From Ruminococcus sp. YE282 (GTDB lineage Bacteria > Bacillota > Clostridia > Oscillospirales > Acutalibacteraceae), in contig FMUV01000009.1 in assembly GCA_900101355.1 (NCBI GenBank), positions 1 through 64,000 of the forward strand: 64,000 nt of DNA, in the 5' to 3' direction. The notes under the pieces are model-generated. The model did not search any database and had not been told where the DNA came from. It was given only the letters and a program-made list of their open reading frames with translations. Position 1 is the stretch's first letter. Each line of letters starts with the position of its first letter. Positions 8,844 to 18,415 of the stretch are shown here, one piece after another. The position numbers were made by a program, and so were the translations under genes.

Positions 8844-9645
8844 AATCTATACGCCCTTTATTAACGCCGGAATACAGGAAACAGCTACATATCGTGTAAA
8901 CTGGATATTTTATATGCTCGGCAATGTGCTTGCGTGTTTTGTTTCGTACTTTATATGGAAAGCGGTGTACACTTCAAGCGGTGAAAGCTCAATGAACGGC
9001 TTTACAATGCCGCAGATGGTTGTTTACATCTTTCTTATGTATTTAACAAGCACTATGGTTTCAAGCGATTCCGCTTATTTAATCGGTGAAGAAATACGAG
9101 ACGGCTCAATAGCGATGAGATTGGTTAAACCTGTAAGCTTTAACGGCACCTTTTTGTTTCAGGAAATCGGCAATAAGCTGATGACAATTTGTGTCCTTAT
9201 TATACCGCTTGTTGTCGGTGTTGAAATTGTCAGAGTAGTGTTTACAGGCTCCGTACAATTTAATTTTATAAGCTTTTTGCTTTATTTAATAAGCTGTACT
9301 TTTGCTTATCTTATAAACTTTTTCTTTAATATTTGCTTTGGCTTTATTGCTTTTATAATTAAATATCTTTGGGGAGTTAATTTGATGAAAAATTGCATTG
9401 TCGGTTTTTTGTCGGGAGCAATAATACCGCTTGCGTTTTTGCCGAAGCCGCTTGAACAGGTGTTCCTGTTTTTGCCCTTTTCTTCGCTCAACTATACCCC
9501 TGTAATGATATATATGGGTATGTACAGCGGAACTACACTTTTGTATTATATTTGCCTGCAAATATTTTGGGTTGTGGCGTTCTGGGGAATGTCAAAGCTT
9601 TTCTGGCGCATATGCGTTAAGCATCTTTCGGTACAGGGGGGATGA
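8827..9645 (+). CDS. ABC-2 type permease, first subunit
   Basis: The membrane protein has 272 residues and about six hydrophobic helices, beginning YRVNWIFYMLGNVLACFVSY. The conserved ABC-2 element GEEIRDGSIAMRLVKPVS sits after the second helix and probably faces the ATPase. ATG 8827, inside the end of the ATPase gene and behind an AGGGGG stretch, is chosen over the longer open frame because it gives the usual basic start MKRKLKIY. Translational coupling to both neighbours is likely (17-base overlap before, 2-base gap after). Confidence 0.85.
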   Translation: MKRKLKIYTPFINAGIQETATYRVNWIFYMLGNVLACFVSYFIWKAVYTSSGESSMNGFTMPQMVVYIFLMYLTSTMVSSDSAYLIGEEIRDGSIAMRLVKPVSFNGTFLFQEIGNKLMTICVLIIPLVVGVEIVRVVFTGSVQFNFISFLLYLISCTFAYLINFFFNICFGFIAFIIKYLWGVNLMKNCIVGFLSGAIIPLAFLPKPLEQVFLFLPFSSLNYTPVMIYMGMYSGTTLLYYICLQIFWVVAFWGMSKLFWRICVKHLSVQGG

Positions 9646-9647
9646 GT

Positions 9648-10448
9648 ATGAAACAGATTAAAAGAATGTTAAGAATTCACAGAATTTTTATTGCCCAGGA
9701 ACTGAAACGAATGATGGAGTACAAGGGCGATTTCATTGTCGGAATTATCGGTTTCCTTATGGTGCAATGTTCAAACCTGCTGTTTTTATGGATTATTTTC
9801 AGTCAAATACCTGACCTTATGGGCTGGACTGTAAATGAAATAATCTTCATTTACGGCTTTTCGCTGATACCAAAGGGCATAGACCACCTTTTGTTTGACA
9901 ATCTTTGGTCTATCGGTCACTTTACCGTTCGTAAGGGTGATTTTGACAAATATCTGACACGTCCGATTAACACGTTGTTTCACGTTATGGTTGAAAAAGT
10001 TCAAATTGACGCTTTGGGCGAGCTGCTTATGGGCATTGCGCTTGTTTGCGTTACCCTGCCAAGTCTTTCAATTGAGTGGACAGCCATGAAAATAATACTC
10101 GGAATTGCCGTTATTCCTTTTGCAACTTTGATTTACACGGGAATAAAAATTGCAACATCGGCAATTGCCTTTTGGACAAAGCGAAGCGGAAATATAATCT
10201 ATATGTTTTATATGGTAAATGATTTTGCCAAATATCCCGCAACTATTTACAATAATGCGGTAAAATGGATTATCACCTATGTTATCCCGTTTGCTTTCAC
10301 TTCCTACTATCCCGCAAAGTATATTTTGACAGGAGACAATCCTCTTTATAATATAGGGCTGTCCGTTGTTATTTCAATTGTTCTTATGGTTATCGGAATT
10401 ATAATTTGGAACAAGGGAATAGGAGCCTACGAGAGTGCGGGAAGCTGA
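9648..10448 (+). CDS. ABC-2 type permease, second subunit
   Basis: The membrane protein has 266 residues, about six helices and the same ABC-2 element (VRKGDFDKYLTRPIN) as its upstream paralogue, so the exporter is a heterodimer of permeases with an ATPase dimer. ATG 9648 is preferred to ATG 9642 because GGGGGG ends at 9641 and only the later codon leaves room for a ribosome. The product ends IGIIIWNKGIGAYESAGS, typical of DUF990-like permeases. A strong terminator closes the operon. Confidence 0.85.
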   Translation: MKQIKRMLRIHRIFIAQELKRMMEYKGDFIVGIIGFLMVQCSNLLFLWIIFSQIPDLMGWTVNEIIFIYGFSLIPKGIDHLLFDNLWSIGHFTVRKGDFDKYLTRPINTLFHVMVEKVQIDALGELLMGIALVCVTLPSLSIEWTAMKIILGIAVIPFATLIYTGIKIATSAIAFWTKRSGNIIYMFYMVNDFAKYPATIYNNAVKWIITYVIPFAFTSYYPAKYILTGDNPLYNIGLSVVISIVLMVIGIIIWNKGIGAYESAGS

Positions 10449-10502
10449 TTAATACATAAACAGCATTTATTTTCAATACAAAAACGCATATACAATTTGT
10501 AC

Positions 10503-10543
10503 AAAAAACGTCTGCAAAGTTTGGCTTGCAGACGTTTTTATAT
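10503..10543 (+). terminator. Terminator of the ABC-2 operon
   Basis: The stem AAAACGTCTGCA / TGCAGACGTTTT has a 10-nt loop and continues into T-rich sequence. The rest of 10449-10750 holds no other element I can support. Confidence 0.88.
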
Positions 10544-10750
10544 TTCTAAATCAGAAATATATAATTTTTCCTGTTTGCTAAAATATACTTGGAGATGTAT
10601 ATTTACTGCTATGTTGAAAAGCGGAGGTAAACAGTTTTTCAGAGCTTGGATTTTGGTTATAGTATTTGTTAACGAAAATCAAACGGCTCGGATTAACTGT
10701 TAATCAAAGTGATTTGGCACAGCGGTTTATTAAAACAGGGAGTGATTACA

Positions 10751-13700
10751 ATGAAATTCAAAAAGTCGATTTCGTTATTGCTTTCCGCTGTAATGTTGAT
10801 GGGGTCAGCTTCGTTTGCCGCAAGTGCGGCAAGCACCGACGAAGAATCCGTTTCGGGTTCTTACTACAACTCAAGCTACCTTGAAAACTATGCAAACAAA
10901 GCATATAACGAATCAAACCTCGGAAGCACATACAGTGCTGCTTCCACAACATGGAAAACATGGTCACCTGACGCAAGTTCTGTTAAGGTTAAACTTTACA
11001 GAACCGGTTCAGACAGTGAATCCGGTGCGGGAGTAATCGGCGAGTATGCCTTGACCAAAAACAGCACTACCGGCGTTTGGTCAACTACACTTACCGGTGA
11101 CTATAAAAACGTTTACTATACATATTTGGTTACGGTAAACAGTAAAACCAACGAGACACAGGACGTTTATTCAAAGGCTGTCGGCGTAAACGGCAACCGT
11201 TCAATGGTAGTTGACCTTGATTCAACCGACCCTGACGGTTGGAACAGTGACAGCCACGTTTTGTTTAATAACGCAGCAGAGGCTGTTGTTTGGGAAGTAC
11301 ACGTTCGTGACTTTTCGGCGTCAAGCACTTCAGGTGTAAGCGAAGAAAATCAGGGCAAATACCTTGCATTTGCAGAGGGCGGCACAAAGCTTAACTCAGA
11401 TACAAGCTCAAGTGCCGTTTCAACAGGAATTGATTATCTTGTTGAGCAGGGCATCAACTGCGTTCAGCTTATGCCTGTTTATGATTTCCAGTCGGTTGAC
11501 GAGGCTGCAGGCGGTTCGTCATCAAACCGTAACTGGGGTTATGACCCACAGAACTACAATGCGCCCGAGGGCTCATATTCTTCAAATCCGTATGACGGAA
11601 ACACAAGAATTACCGAGTTTAAGCAAATGATTCAGGCTTTGCACGACAGAGGAATTTCGGTTGTAATGGACGTTGTTTACAACCATACATATGCTACCGA
11701 AGGTTCTTGCTTCTCAAAGACTGTTCCGGGTTATTATTACAGAATGACATCATCATCTACGTACTCAAACGGTTCGGGCTGCGGCAATGAAACAGCGTCC
11801 GATAAGCTTATGTACAGAAAGTATATGATTGATTCCATAAAATACTGGGCAGATGAATATCACATTGACGGTTTCCGTTTTGACCTTATGGGAATTCACG
11901 ACGTAACTACAATGAACGATATCCGTTCTGCACTTGACGGACTTTATTCCGACGGTTCAGGTAAGAAGATTTTGATGTACGGCGAACCTTGGACAGGCGG
12001 CACAACCGCTATCTCCGACGGCTGCTCACAGTCAAGAGCTTCTTCACTTGATTCAAGAGTCGGTATGTTCTGCGATTCATACCGTGACGCAATCAAGGGC
12101 GGCACAGATGACGCAACCACAGGATTTATTCAGGGCAATACCGATAAAACTTACAATGTTGTTCAAGGTGTTCAGGGCAAGGGCTTCGGTGCAAAAGCTC
12201 CGTCTCAGACAATTGCTTATGCGGACGCTCACGATAACCTGATTTTGTGGGATAAGATTCTTAAGAGTAACTACTCTTCTGAATATTCTTCAACAAGCGA
12301 GTCATTTAAGGGACAGATGAAAGAGGCAATGACATTGCTGATGACTTCACAGGGCATACCGTTTATGACCGCAGGTTCCGAGTTCTGCCGCACAAAGCAG
12401 GGCGACCACAACAGTTATAAATCCAGTGACGCAATCAACGCAATCGATTGGACGAGAGTAAAGAAATATTCTGATATAGTTGCATATTACAAGGGACTTC
12501 TTGCAATTAGAGAAAATTATACTCCAATGCACAGCGGTTCTTTCAATACTCCGTCATTCCAGTCTAATTACGGTTATGTTGTGGCTTATACATATTCTAA
12601 CAACAAATCCGATGAGTGGGGCAATGTTTGCGTTCTTGTAAACGGCGGTTCACAGGCATATTCAATTACACTGAACGGCAGCGGCTGGACAGTTGTTGCA
12701 AACCAAAATTCTGCAGGTCTTAAGAGCCTTGGAACAGTATCGGGCAATTCTTACAGCATTCCTGCAAAGAGCGCGGCTGTACTTGTTCAGAGCTCAACTT
12801 TCTCAAGACTTAACGTAAAGACAGATAACTTCGGTACATTGACAGTTAAACACGTTGACGAAAACGGCAATGTGCTCAAGACTTCAACAGCAAAATACAG
12901 AGACGGTTCAACATATCGTTCTCTTCCTGACAGCACAATTCTGTTTGACCACGAGCTTATCGGTACAGATGGCGCAACCTCAGGAAAGGTTGTAGGTGGC
13001 AACAACTATACCGTAACTTATAAATATAAGTCAGACGGAATCCAGTCGGGACATCTTAAGGTAAACTATGTTGACAGCAACGGCAAGAGCCTTAAGGACC
13101 AGGATTCACAGCGCCTTAAGGCAGGCGAATCATATGATGTTGCAGCTCCTGCAATTCAGGGCTATCAGCTCGATACCGACAAGTATCCTGCAATGACAAA
13201 GGGAACTTTCTCGGGCAGCGACACAACAATCACATTCACTTACAAAGCTCTTGATTCCGCAAGCACAAAGGTTCACTATTACAATTCAAACAATTGGAGT
13301 TCAATCAGATGCTATGCATATACTGATGACGGAAAACAGCCTTGCGGTACATGGTATAATGCAACGATTATGACAAGCGAGGGCAATAACTGGTATGTTT
13401 GCAATGTGCCTGCTTCCTGCGCTTATGTAATGTTCCATCCAACCTCAGGTTCTGCTCAGGATCCGGGACAGGGAGAGTCAGGATACCTTGTATCAGGAGA
13501 AGGCTGGATTCAGAATAAGACCGCTTCATTTAACACTAAGATTGTTACAAGCCATATAGACATTAAGACAGGTAAGAAAATTGCAACTGATGTTGTAGAT
13601 AACAAGTCAAAAGTAACTGCTTCAGACAGCTACACAACTTCTGCGGTTTCAGGCAGAACAGATGAAATTACACCTGCAAACGCAACAGGCAACTGCAGTG

Positions 13701-14752
13701 CAGGCGTTATAAATGTTATTTATCTTTATAACGGCGGTTCACAGCCTGATACACAGCCGACAACTTCGTTTCAGCCGACAACCGCAACCCAGCCTACAAC
13801 TGCAACACCGACAACGGAGCCTACAACAGTTCCTCCGACAACCGCACCGCCGAAATATTACTACGGTGATGTTAACCTTGACGATAAAATTGATATTACC
13901 GATTCAACCGCAATTCAGATGTACCTGGATTCATCCATATCACTCAATGAATTGCAGATGGCTCTTGCAAATGTTGGCGGCGAGGGAGTAAATATCAAGA
14001 GTGCTACATACATTCAGAAATACATTGCAAGTTACGGTGACGCAGGCAAGACCGGTGAACCGTACTACGGTCAGGAGACTACTACTGTTGTTCCGACAGT
14101 TCCGGAACCGACAGAAACTACTCAGCCTACCACATCCGTAACACCATCGGATAAAATTACCGTATATTATGAAAACAGCGGTAATTGGTCATCCGTAAAA
14201 GCGTATTACTGGAGCGATTCTGATACAAAGATGACAACATGGCCGGGTGAGTCAATGACAAACGTGAGCGGCAATGTTTATAAGATTGAGATTCCAAGCA
14301 ATGCAACAAACATAATTTTCACAGACGGAGTTAGTCAGACAGATGATATTGCATTGCAGGGCGGAAACAAGATTTACAAGAACGGAAGCTGGAGCAATTA
14401 TTCGGAGGCCCCAAATCCTACAACTCCTCCCGTTGACCCAACTGACCCTGCATCTACCGACAAGTACACAATAACCTTTACAAACAATATGAATTGGAGT
14501 GCAGTAAACTGCTATTATTGGAGTACATCGGATAAAAGTATGGTAGCTTGGCCGGGTAATGCAATGACATATTCAACAACCAATGATTACGGTCAGAAAA
14601 TTTACACAATCGAAATACCAAGTACGGCAGACCATATTATTTTCAATAACGGCGGTCAAAGCCAGACAGTTGATATTTCCGTAACAGGCAGTGCAAAGTA
14701 TTATATTTCAGGCGGTTCGGGAAATGAATATACTGTTGCAACTTGGCAGTAA
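10751..14752 (+). CDS. Secreted type I pullulanase with dockerin and CBM26 domains
   Basis: This 1333-residue secreted enzyme cleaves alpha-1,6 branches in starch and pullulan. A signal peptide (1-31, ending ASFAASAA) is followed by a CBM48-like module (about 50-150) and a GH13_14 catalytic domain with the pullulanase motif NWGYDP. Nucleophile D378 is in GFRFDLMG, acid/base E412 in MYGEPW, and the third acid D495 in DAHDN. Next come two MucBP-like repeats (VKHVDENGNVLKTS, VNYVDSNGKSLKDQ), a starch-binding-like module (about 840-925), a Pro/Thr linker, and a dockerin at about 1037-1105 whose first calcium loop (DVNLDDKIDITD) is intact and second is degenerate. Two CBM26-like repeats with paired Trp motifs (NWSSVKAYYWS, NWSAVNCYYWS) end the protein. 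ATG 10751 is chosen for its signal peptide and the upstream AGGGAG. Confidence 0.93.
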   Translation: MKFKKSISLLLSAVMLMGSASFAASAASTDEESVSGSYYNSSYLENYANKAYNESNLGSTYSAASTTWKTWSPDASSVKVKLYRTGSDSESGAGVIGEYALTKNSTTGVWSTTLTGDYKNVYYTYLVTVNSKTNETQDVYSKAVGVNGNRSMVVDLDSTDPDGWNSDSHVLFNNAAEAVVWEVHVRDFSASSTSGVSEENQGKYLAFAEGGTKLNSDTSSSAVSTGIDYLVEQGINCVQLMPVYDFQSVDEAAGGSSSNRNWGYDPQNYNAPEGSYSSNPYDGNTRITEFKQMIQALHDRGISVVMDVVYNHTYATEGSCFSKTVPGYYYRMTSSSTYSNGSGCGNETASDKLMYRKYMIDSIKYWADEYHIDGFRFDLMGIHDVTTMNDIRSALDGLYSDGSGKKILMYGEPWTGGTTAISDGCSQSRASSLDSRVGMFCDSYRDAIKGGTDDATTGFIQGNTDKTYNVVQGVQGKGFGAKAPSQTIAYADAHDNLILWDKILKSNYSSEYSSTSESFKGQMKEAMTLLMTSQGIPFMTAGSEFCRTKQGDHNSYKSSDAINAIDWTRVKKYSDIVAYYKGLLAIRENYTPMHSGSFNTPSFQSNYGYVVAYTYSNNKSDEWGNVCVLVNGGSQAYSITLNGSGWTVVANQNSAGLKSLGTVSGNSYSIPAKSAAVLVQSSTFSRLNVKTDNFGTLTVKHVDENGNVLKTSTAKYRDGSTYRSLPDSTILFDHELIGTDGATSGKVVGGNNYTVTYKYKSDGIQSGHLKVNYVDSNGKSLKDQDSQRLKAGESYDVAAPAIQGYQLDTDKYPAMTKGTFSGSDTTITFTYKALDSASTKVHYYNSNNWSSIRCYAYTDDGKQPCGTWYNATIMTSEGNNWYVCNVPASCAYVMFHPTSGSAQDPGQGESGYLVSGEGWIQNKTASFNTKIVTSHIDIKTGKKIATDVVDNKSKVTASDSYTTSAVSGRTDEITPANATGNCSAGVINVIYLYNGGSQPDTQPTTSFQPTTATQPTTATPTTEPTTVPPTTAPPKYYYGDVNLDDKIDITDSTAIQMYLDSSISLNELQMALANVGGEGVNIKSATYIQKYIASYGDAGKTGEPYYGQETTTVVPTVPEPTETTQPTTSVTPSDKITVYYENSGNWSSVKAYYWSDSDTKMTTWPGESMTNVSGNVYKIEIPSNATNIIFTDGVSQTDDIALQGGNKIYKNGSWSNYSEAPNPTTPPVDPTDPASTDKYTITFTNNMNWSAVNCYYWSTSDKSMVAWPGNAMTYSTTNDYGQKIYTIEIPSTADHIIFNNGGQSQTVDISVTGSAKYYISGGSGNEYTVATWQ

Positions 14753-14824
14753 TCTGATTTATGATATTTTGATACCGTAAATATCATCTTATTTATTATT
14801 TAGATTTCTTTAAATAATAATATG

Positions 14825-14857
14825 AAAGCGTGCTCAGCAATAGTTGGGCACGCTTTT
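14825..14857 (+). terminator. Terminator of the pullulanase gene
   Basis: The hairpin AAAGCGTGCTC / GGGCACGCTTT is followed by T and lies about 75 bases after the stop. Confidence 0.75.
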
Positions 14858-14878
14858 AGCATATCTTTGATAAATATT

Positions 14879-14915
14879 AAGAGCTATACCGAGTCAATCA
14901 GTATAGCTCTTTTGC
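14879..14915. terminator. Second hairpin between convergent genes
   Basis: The stem AAGAGCTATAC / GTATAGCTCTT runs into TTT on the plus strand. It sits 23 bases beyond the mnmA stop, so it may terminate from either side. Confidence 0.5.
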
Positions 14916-14937
14916 AACTCGTATAAAATTTTTAATA

Positions 14938-16011
14938 TTATATTATTGTTCCGCCGCCAACAACGTAATCACCGTCATACAGCACAACAGCCTGTCCTTT
15001 TGATATTGCTCTTTGCGGTTTGTCAAAGACAATGTGAAGTGTGTTGTCGTCAATCTGTTCAACGATAGCGTCCTGCTCCGGTTGGTTATAACGAACACGG
15101 GCTTTTATATGCAGAGGTGATGTGATTTTGTCAACCGAAATAAGATTAATGTCGGTTGCATATAATTCCTTTGAAAACAGTCGGTCGTTGGTGCAGAGAA
15201 TAACCTTGTTTTCGTCAAGATTTTTTTCTTTTACATACATAGGACAGGGAAGAGCTAAGCCAAGACCCTTGCGCTGACCTATTGTGTATCTTATAATCCC
15301 CTTGTGCTCTCCGAGTACCTTGCCGTTTTCATCAACAAAATCTCCGTCGGGATAGGTTTTGCCCGTGTATTGTTCAATAAACTTGGCATAGTCGCCGTCG
15401 GGAACAAAGCATATGTCCTGACTGTCGTGCTTGTGCGCATTAATAAGCCCAAGCTCATCTGCAAGTTTTCGCACATTTTCTTTTGTCATTCCGCCAAGCG
15501 GAAACATTGTTTTTGCAAGCTGCTTTTGAGTTAAGGAATACAGTACATAGCTTTGGTCTTTGGTGTTGTCAATTGATTTTTTTAACAGATATCTTTTTGA
15601 GCCTTCGTCATATTCAATTATTGAGTAATGACCGGTAACCACATAATCAAAGTCAAGTTCCTCTGCTCTTCGAAGCAATTTTTCAAATTTTATGAAGCGA
15701 TTGCAGTCAATACAGGGATTTGGAGTAGCCCCGTTTTCATAGGCATTTATAAACCTTTTAATCACGGTGTCTTTAAAACTGTCCTTGAAATTATAAACAT
15801 AGTAAGGAATACCGATTTTATAACACACGCTGCGGGCGTCGTCAATATCATCAAGAGAGCAACAGGTTTTTTCGCGTTTTTCTCCGATGTCTTCGTTATC
15901 AAACAGCTTAAGCGTTATTCCGGTTGCCTCAAACCCGTTTTTTTGTGTAAGATATGCCGCAACAGAGCTGTCAACTCCGCCGCTCATAGCTACAAGTGCT
16001 TTTTTTGGCAT
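14938..16011 (-). CDS. mnmA: tRNA-specific 2-thiouridylase MnmA
   Basis: MnmA adds the 2-thio group to the wobble uridine of tRNA for Lys, Glu and Gln, using sulfur relayed from a cysteine desulfurase. The 357-residue protein has the ATP PP-loop SGGVDSS at residues 10-16. The two catalytic cysteines are in NPCIDCN and DSQDICFV, and the central GQRKGLG motif is present. The length matches the family. ATG 16011 gives MPKKALVAMSGG; a TTG at 16020 is the longer alternative. It starts 5 bases after the nadA stop and is likely co-transcribed with it. A likely sulfur donor, IscS, is encoded at 37912-39111. Confidence 0.96.
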   Translation of the reverse strand: MPKKALVAMSGGVDSSVAAYLTQKNGFEATGITLKLFDNEDIGEKREKTCCSLDDIDDARSVCYKIGIPYYVYNFKDSFKDTVIKRFINAYENGATPNPCIDCNRFIKFEKLLRRAEELDFDYVVTGHYSIIEYDEGSKRYLLKKSIDNTKDQSYVLYSLTQKQLAKTMFPLGGMTKENVRKLADELGLINAHKHDSQDICFVPDGDYAKFIEQYTGKTYPDGDFVDENGKVLGEHKGIIRYTIGQRKGLGLALPCPMYVKEKNLDENKVILCTNDRLFSKELYATDINLISVDKITSPLHIKARVRYNQPEQDAIVEQIDDNTLHIVFDKPQRAISKGQAVVLYDGDYVVGGGTII

Positions 16012-16016
16012 TATTA

Positions 16017-16931
16017 TCAACCCAGTCTAATCATTTCATCAATACATTTTTTAGCGTCGGTAATTGTTTTGTCATCTAGTTTAATTTCCTCTCCGCCGTT
16101 GCCGTTAAGACAATTATAAACGTCAACAAGCGTTGTGGATTTCATATTCGGACAAATCAATTTAAGCGTAAGGAAGTGGAATTTCTTGTCGGGACATTCA
16201 TATTGCAGATGTTCGGCAATGCTGATTTCGGTTCCGATTATAAATTCCTTTTTGTCGGATTGCTTTGCATAGTTCATTATGCCCGATGTTGAGCCGACAT
16301 AGTCTGCCATTTCGACAACAGACGGAATACATTCGGGGTGAACAAGAAGTTCGGCGTCGGGATAAAGCGCTCTTGCTTTTTTTACGTCATCTGTGTTTAC
16401 ACAAGCGTGAATCGGACATCCGCCGCTCAAAAGCTTGATGTTTTTGTCAGGACATTGCTTTGCAACATAGTCTCCAAGGTTGCAGTCAGGTATGAAAAGG
16501 ATATTTTTGTTATCAATATTATTCACAATCTTTACGGCGGAAGAGCTTGTAACACAGACGTCGCAAATTGTTTTTAACTCGGCTGTTGTGTTGATGTAGG
16601 CAACCACCGTGTAGTCGGGATACATTTTTTTAACCTGAGAAATAAGCTGTTTGTCCATTTGGTCAGCCATTGAGCAGCCCGCAAGAGGCTGGGCAAGATA
16701 AACGGTTTTATCGGGAGAAAGAATTTTGCAGGTTTCAGCCATAAAACGAACGCCGCACATAAGTATGTTTTTGTTTTTAACCTTGCTTGCGTCAACGCTG
16801 AGTTTGTAGCTGTCTCCTGTAAAATCCGCTATTTCAAGAATTTCGTGTGCCTGATAGCTGTGAGCAAGTACACAGACGTCTTTTTCTTTTTTCAGCTTTA
16901 ATATTTTTTCCTGAATTTGAGATATATCCAT
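16017..16931 (-). CDS. nadA: Quinolinate synthase NadA
   Basis: NadA condenses iminoaspartate with dihydroxyacetone phosphate to quinolinate in NAD synthesis, using a 4Fe-4S cluster. The 304-residue protein has the three cluster cysteines, C86 (AGCSMADQ), C172 (GGCPIHACV) and C260 (LICPNMKSTTL). The family motifs LAHSYQ and VHPEC are also present. The start ATG 16931 follows GAAGGGA. The usual partners nadB and nadC are not in the window, and the gene is instead paired with mnmA. The 255 bases to the next gene are AT-rich and hold divergent promoters, including a TATAAT at 17145-17150 on the plus strand. Confidence 0.95.
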   Translation of the reverse strand: MDISQIQEKILKLKKEKDVCVLAHSYQAHEILEIADFTGDSYKLSVDASKVKNKNILMCGVRFMAETCKILSPDKTVYLAQPLAGCSMADQMDKQLISQVKKMYPDYTVVAYINTTAELKTICDVCVTSSSAVKIVNNIDNKNILFIPDCNLGDYVAKQCPDKNIKLLSGGCPIHACVNTDDVKKARALYPDAELLVHPECIPSVVEMADYVGSTSGIMNYAKQSDKKEFIIGTEISIAEHLQYECPDKKFHFLTLKLICPNMKSTTLVDVYNCLNGNGGEEIKLDDKTITDAKKCIDEMIRLG

Positions 16932-17186
16932 ATTAGTTAAATTCCCTTCAAGTATTGATTTTTTGCGGTTTTTTTGCTAATATATCAACCAAAGATATTA
17001 TACATTTTATATCTGTCATATGCAATAGGATTGTGAATGAATTGTTGCTATTTTGTCATTTTGACAACTTTTATTTGTCCAACTGTCGATTTTTTTACAA
17101 AAAATTTTCAAAATACTATTTACTTATTAATATTTGTGTGTTATTATAATAATAGTTTTAGCTACAATTATTTAGGAGGTAATTTT

Positions 17187-17450
17187 ATGAAAAAGTTATT
17201 AGTTTCTGCAATTGCAGTTTTATTGGTTGCATTTTCGGCAGTTCCGGCTTTTGCAGCTACCGTTGCAAGCCCTGTTGCAACTCAGCCGAGGGTAATATGC
17301 GATAAATCTTCAACCGTTGTTAAGGATTCGGGTTCAATGTCTCCAAAGACAGGTTCCGATTCACTTCCGTTTGCCGTAATTGCAATTTCAGCAATTGGTT
17401 GTGCTTCTGCTGCAGTTGTATTGGCAAAGACAAAGGCTAAGAAAAACTGA
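17187..17450 (+). CDS. Tiny SPKTG sortase-anchored surface protein (cassette 1)
   Basis: The 87-residue precursor has a signal peptide (1-23, ending VPAFA), a sortase signal SPKTG at 52-56, a hydrophobic helix at about 60-80 and a basic tail KTKAKKN. After cleavage by signal peptidase and by sortase between Thr and Gly, only about 32 residues would remain, with one cysteine (C38). That is very small for a wall-anchored protein. Clostridioides difficile SrtB uses (S/P)PxTG signals, so the class B sortase encoded just downstream is the probable processing enzyme. The start is set by AGGAGGT at 17174-17180. A terminator follows, so it may be expressed at a higher level than the sortase. Confidence 0.85.
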   Translation: MKKLLVSAIAVLLVAFSAVPAFAATVASPVATQPRVICDKSSTVVKDSGSMSPKTGSDSLPFAVIAISAIGCASAAVVLAKTKAKKN

Positions 17451-17499
17451 TTTTGCAATAAGACAATCGTATCATATTGTAGATTTTAATTCTTGTTAT

Positions 17500-17534
17500 A
17501 TAAAGGTTGCCATATAGGTGACCTTTATTTTTTA
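17500..17534 (+). terminator. Terminator between substrate and sortase genes (cassette 1)
   Basis: ATAAAGGT.GCC pairs with GG.GACCTTTAT around a short loop, followed by six T residues. Confidence 0.85.
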
Positions 17535-17544
17535 TATAATATAA

Positions 17545-17573
17545 TTGACATTATTTCATAATAATGTTAAAAT
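17545..17573 (+). promoter_or_regulatory. Sigma-A promoter for sortase and LCP genes (cassette 1)
   Basis: TTGACA (17545-17550) and TAAAAT (17568-17573) are 17 bases apart, just after the terminator and 35 bases before the sortase start. Confidence 0.75.
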
Positions 17574-17608
17574 TGCATTGAGATATATAGTTACTAAGGT
17601 GATATATT

Positions 17609-18415
17609 ATGCGAATAAACAGAAAAACCAGAAATACTATAATTATTTCTGTAATTGTGGTTTTTGGTTTAGCGATTGCAGTTACTTGTGCATATCTTGT
17701 ATATAAGACAATTATTATCAATAATACCACTTCGGATTACAATAATATTGCAAGTTCATACGCAGCTAATATTGATGAGGATATAGATACAAACGCGGAC
17801 AATGATACGCCCGATGCAACAGAGAAAAAATCCAAAGGTCCTATTGACTTTGATTCGCTTATGGCTAAAAACGATGAAGTGTATGCTTGGATAGTTGTTC
17901 CGAATACACAAATCAATTATCCTGTACTGCAAAGCAACTCAGAGGACAATTTTTATCTCAGTCACGATATTAACAAGCGTTACAGTTTTCCGGGAGCTAT
18001 TTACAGTCAGTCTTGCAATTCAAAAGATTTTACCGACAGAGTTACACTTTTGTACGGTCATAATATGGCAAACGGCAGTATGTTTGCAGGATTGCATAAG
18101 TATGAAGACAAAACATTTTTTGACGAAAATCCATATTTCTACATATATACTCCGGGTCATAAATTAACATACGAGGTTGCTTCGGCATTGATTTATGATG
18201 ACAGGCATATTATGAATTCATTTGACTTTACAGATGATGATGTGTATCAGAAGTTCATTGATTCTTTGCTTTCTCCTCATTCTGTAAATGCGAATGTCAG
18301 AGAGGGTACAAGCGTTACAATTAATGATAAAATCGTTATTTTAAGTACATGTCCGAATTCCGGACAGGGTCGCTATCTTGTTCAGGGGGTGCTTGTAAGC
18401 GATGAGCCAACATAA
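17609..18415 (+). CDS. Class B sortase (cassette 1)
   Basis: This membrane-anchored transpeptidase cuts a sorting signal and joins the protein to peptidoglycan. The 268-residue protein has an N-terminal helix (about 10-32), an acidic linker and a sortase B catalytic domain. The active-site residues are H151 (LYGHNM), C248 (ILSTCPN) and R255 (GRYLVQG). The start ATG follows AAGGTGA. The LCP gene begins inside its last 14 bases, so the two are translationally coupled. Its paralogue at 20717 has the same order of motifs (YAWI.VPNT, DYPVLQS, HIMNSF). The likely substrate is the SPKTG protein directly upstream. Confidence 0.92.
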   Translation: MRINRKTRNTIIISVIVVFGLAIAVTCAYLVYKTIIINNTTSDYNNIASSYAANIDEDIDTNADNDTPDATEKKSKGPIDFDSLMAKNDEVYAWIVVPNTQINYPVLQSNSEDNFYLSHDINKRYSFPGAIYSQSCNSKDFTDRVTLLYGHNMANGSMFAGLHKYEDKTFFDENPYFYIYTPGHKLTYEVASALIYDDRHIMNSFDFTDDDVYQKFIDSLLSPHSVNANVREGTSVTINDKIVILSTCPNSGQGRYLVQGVLVSDEPT

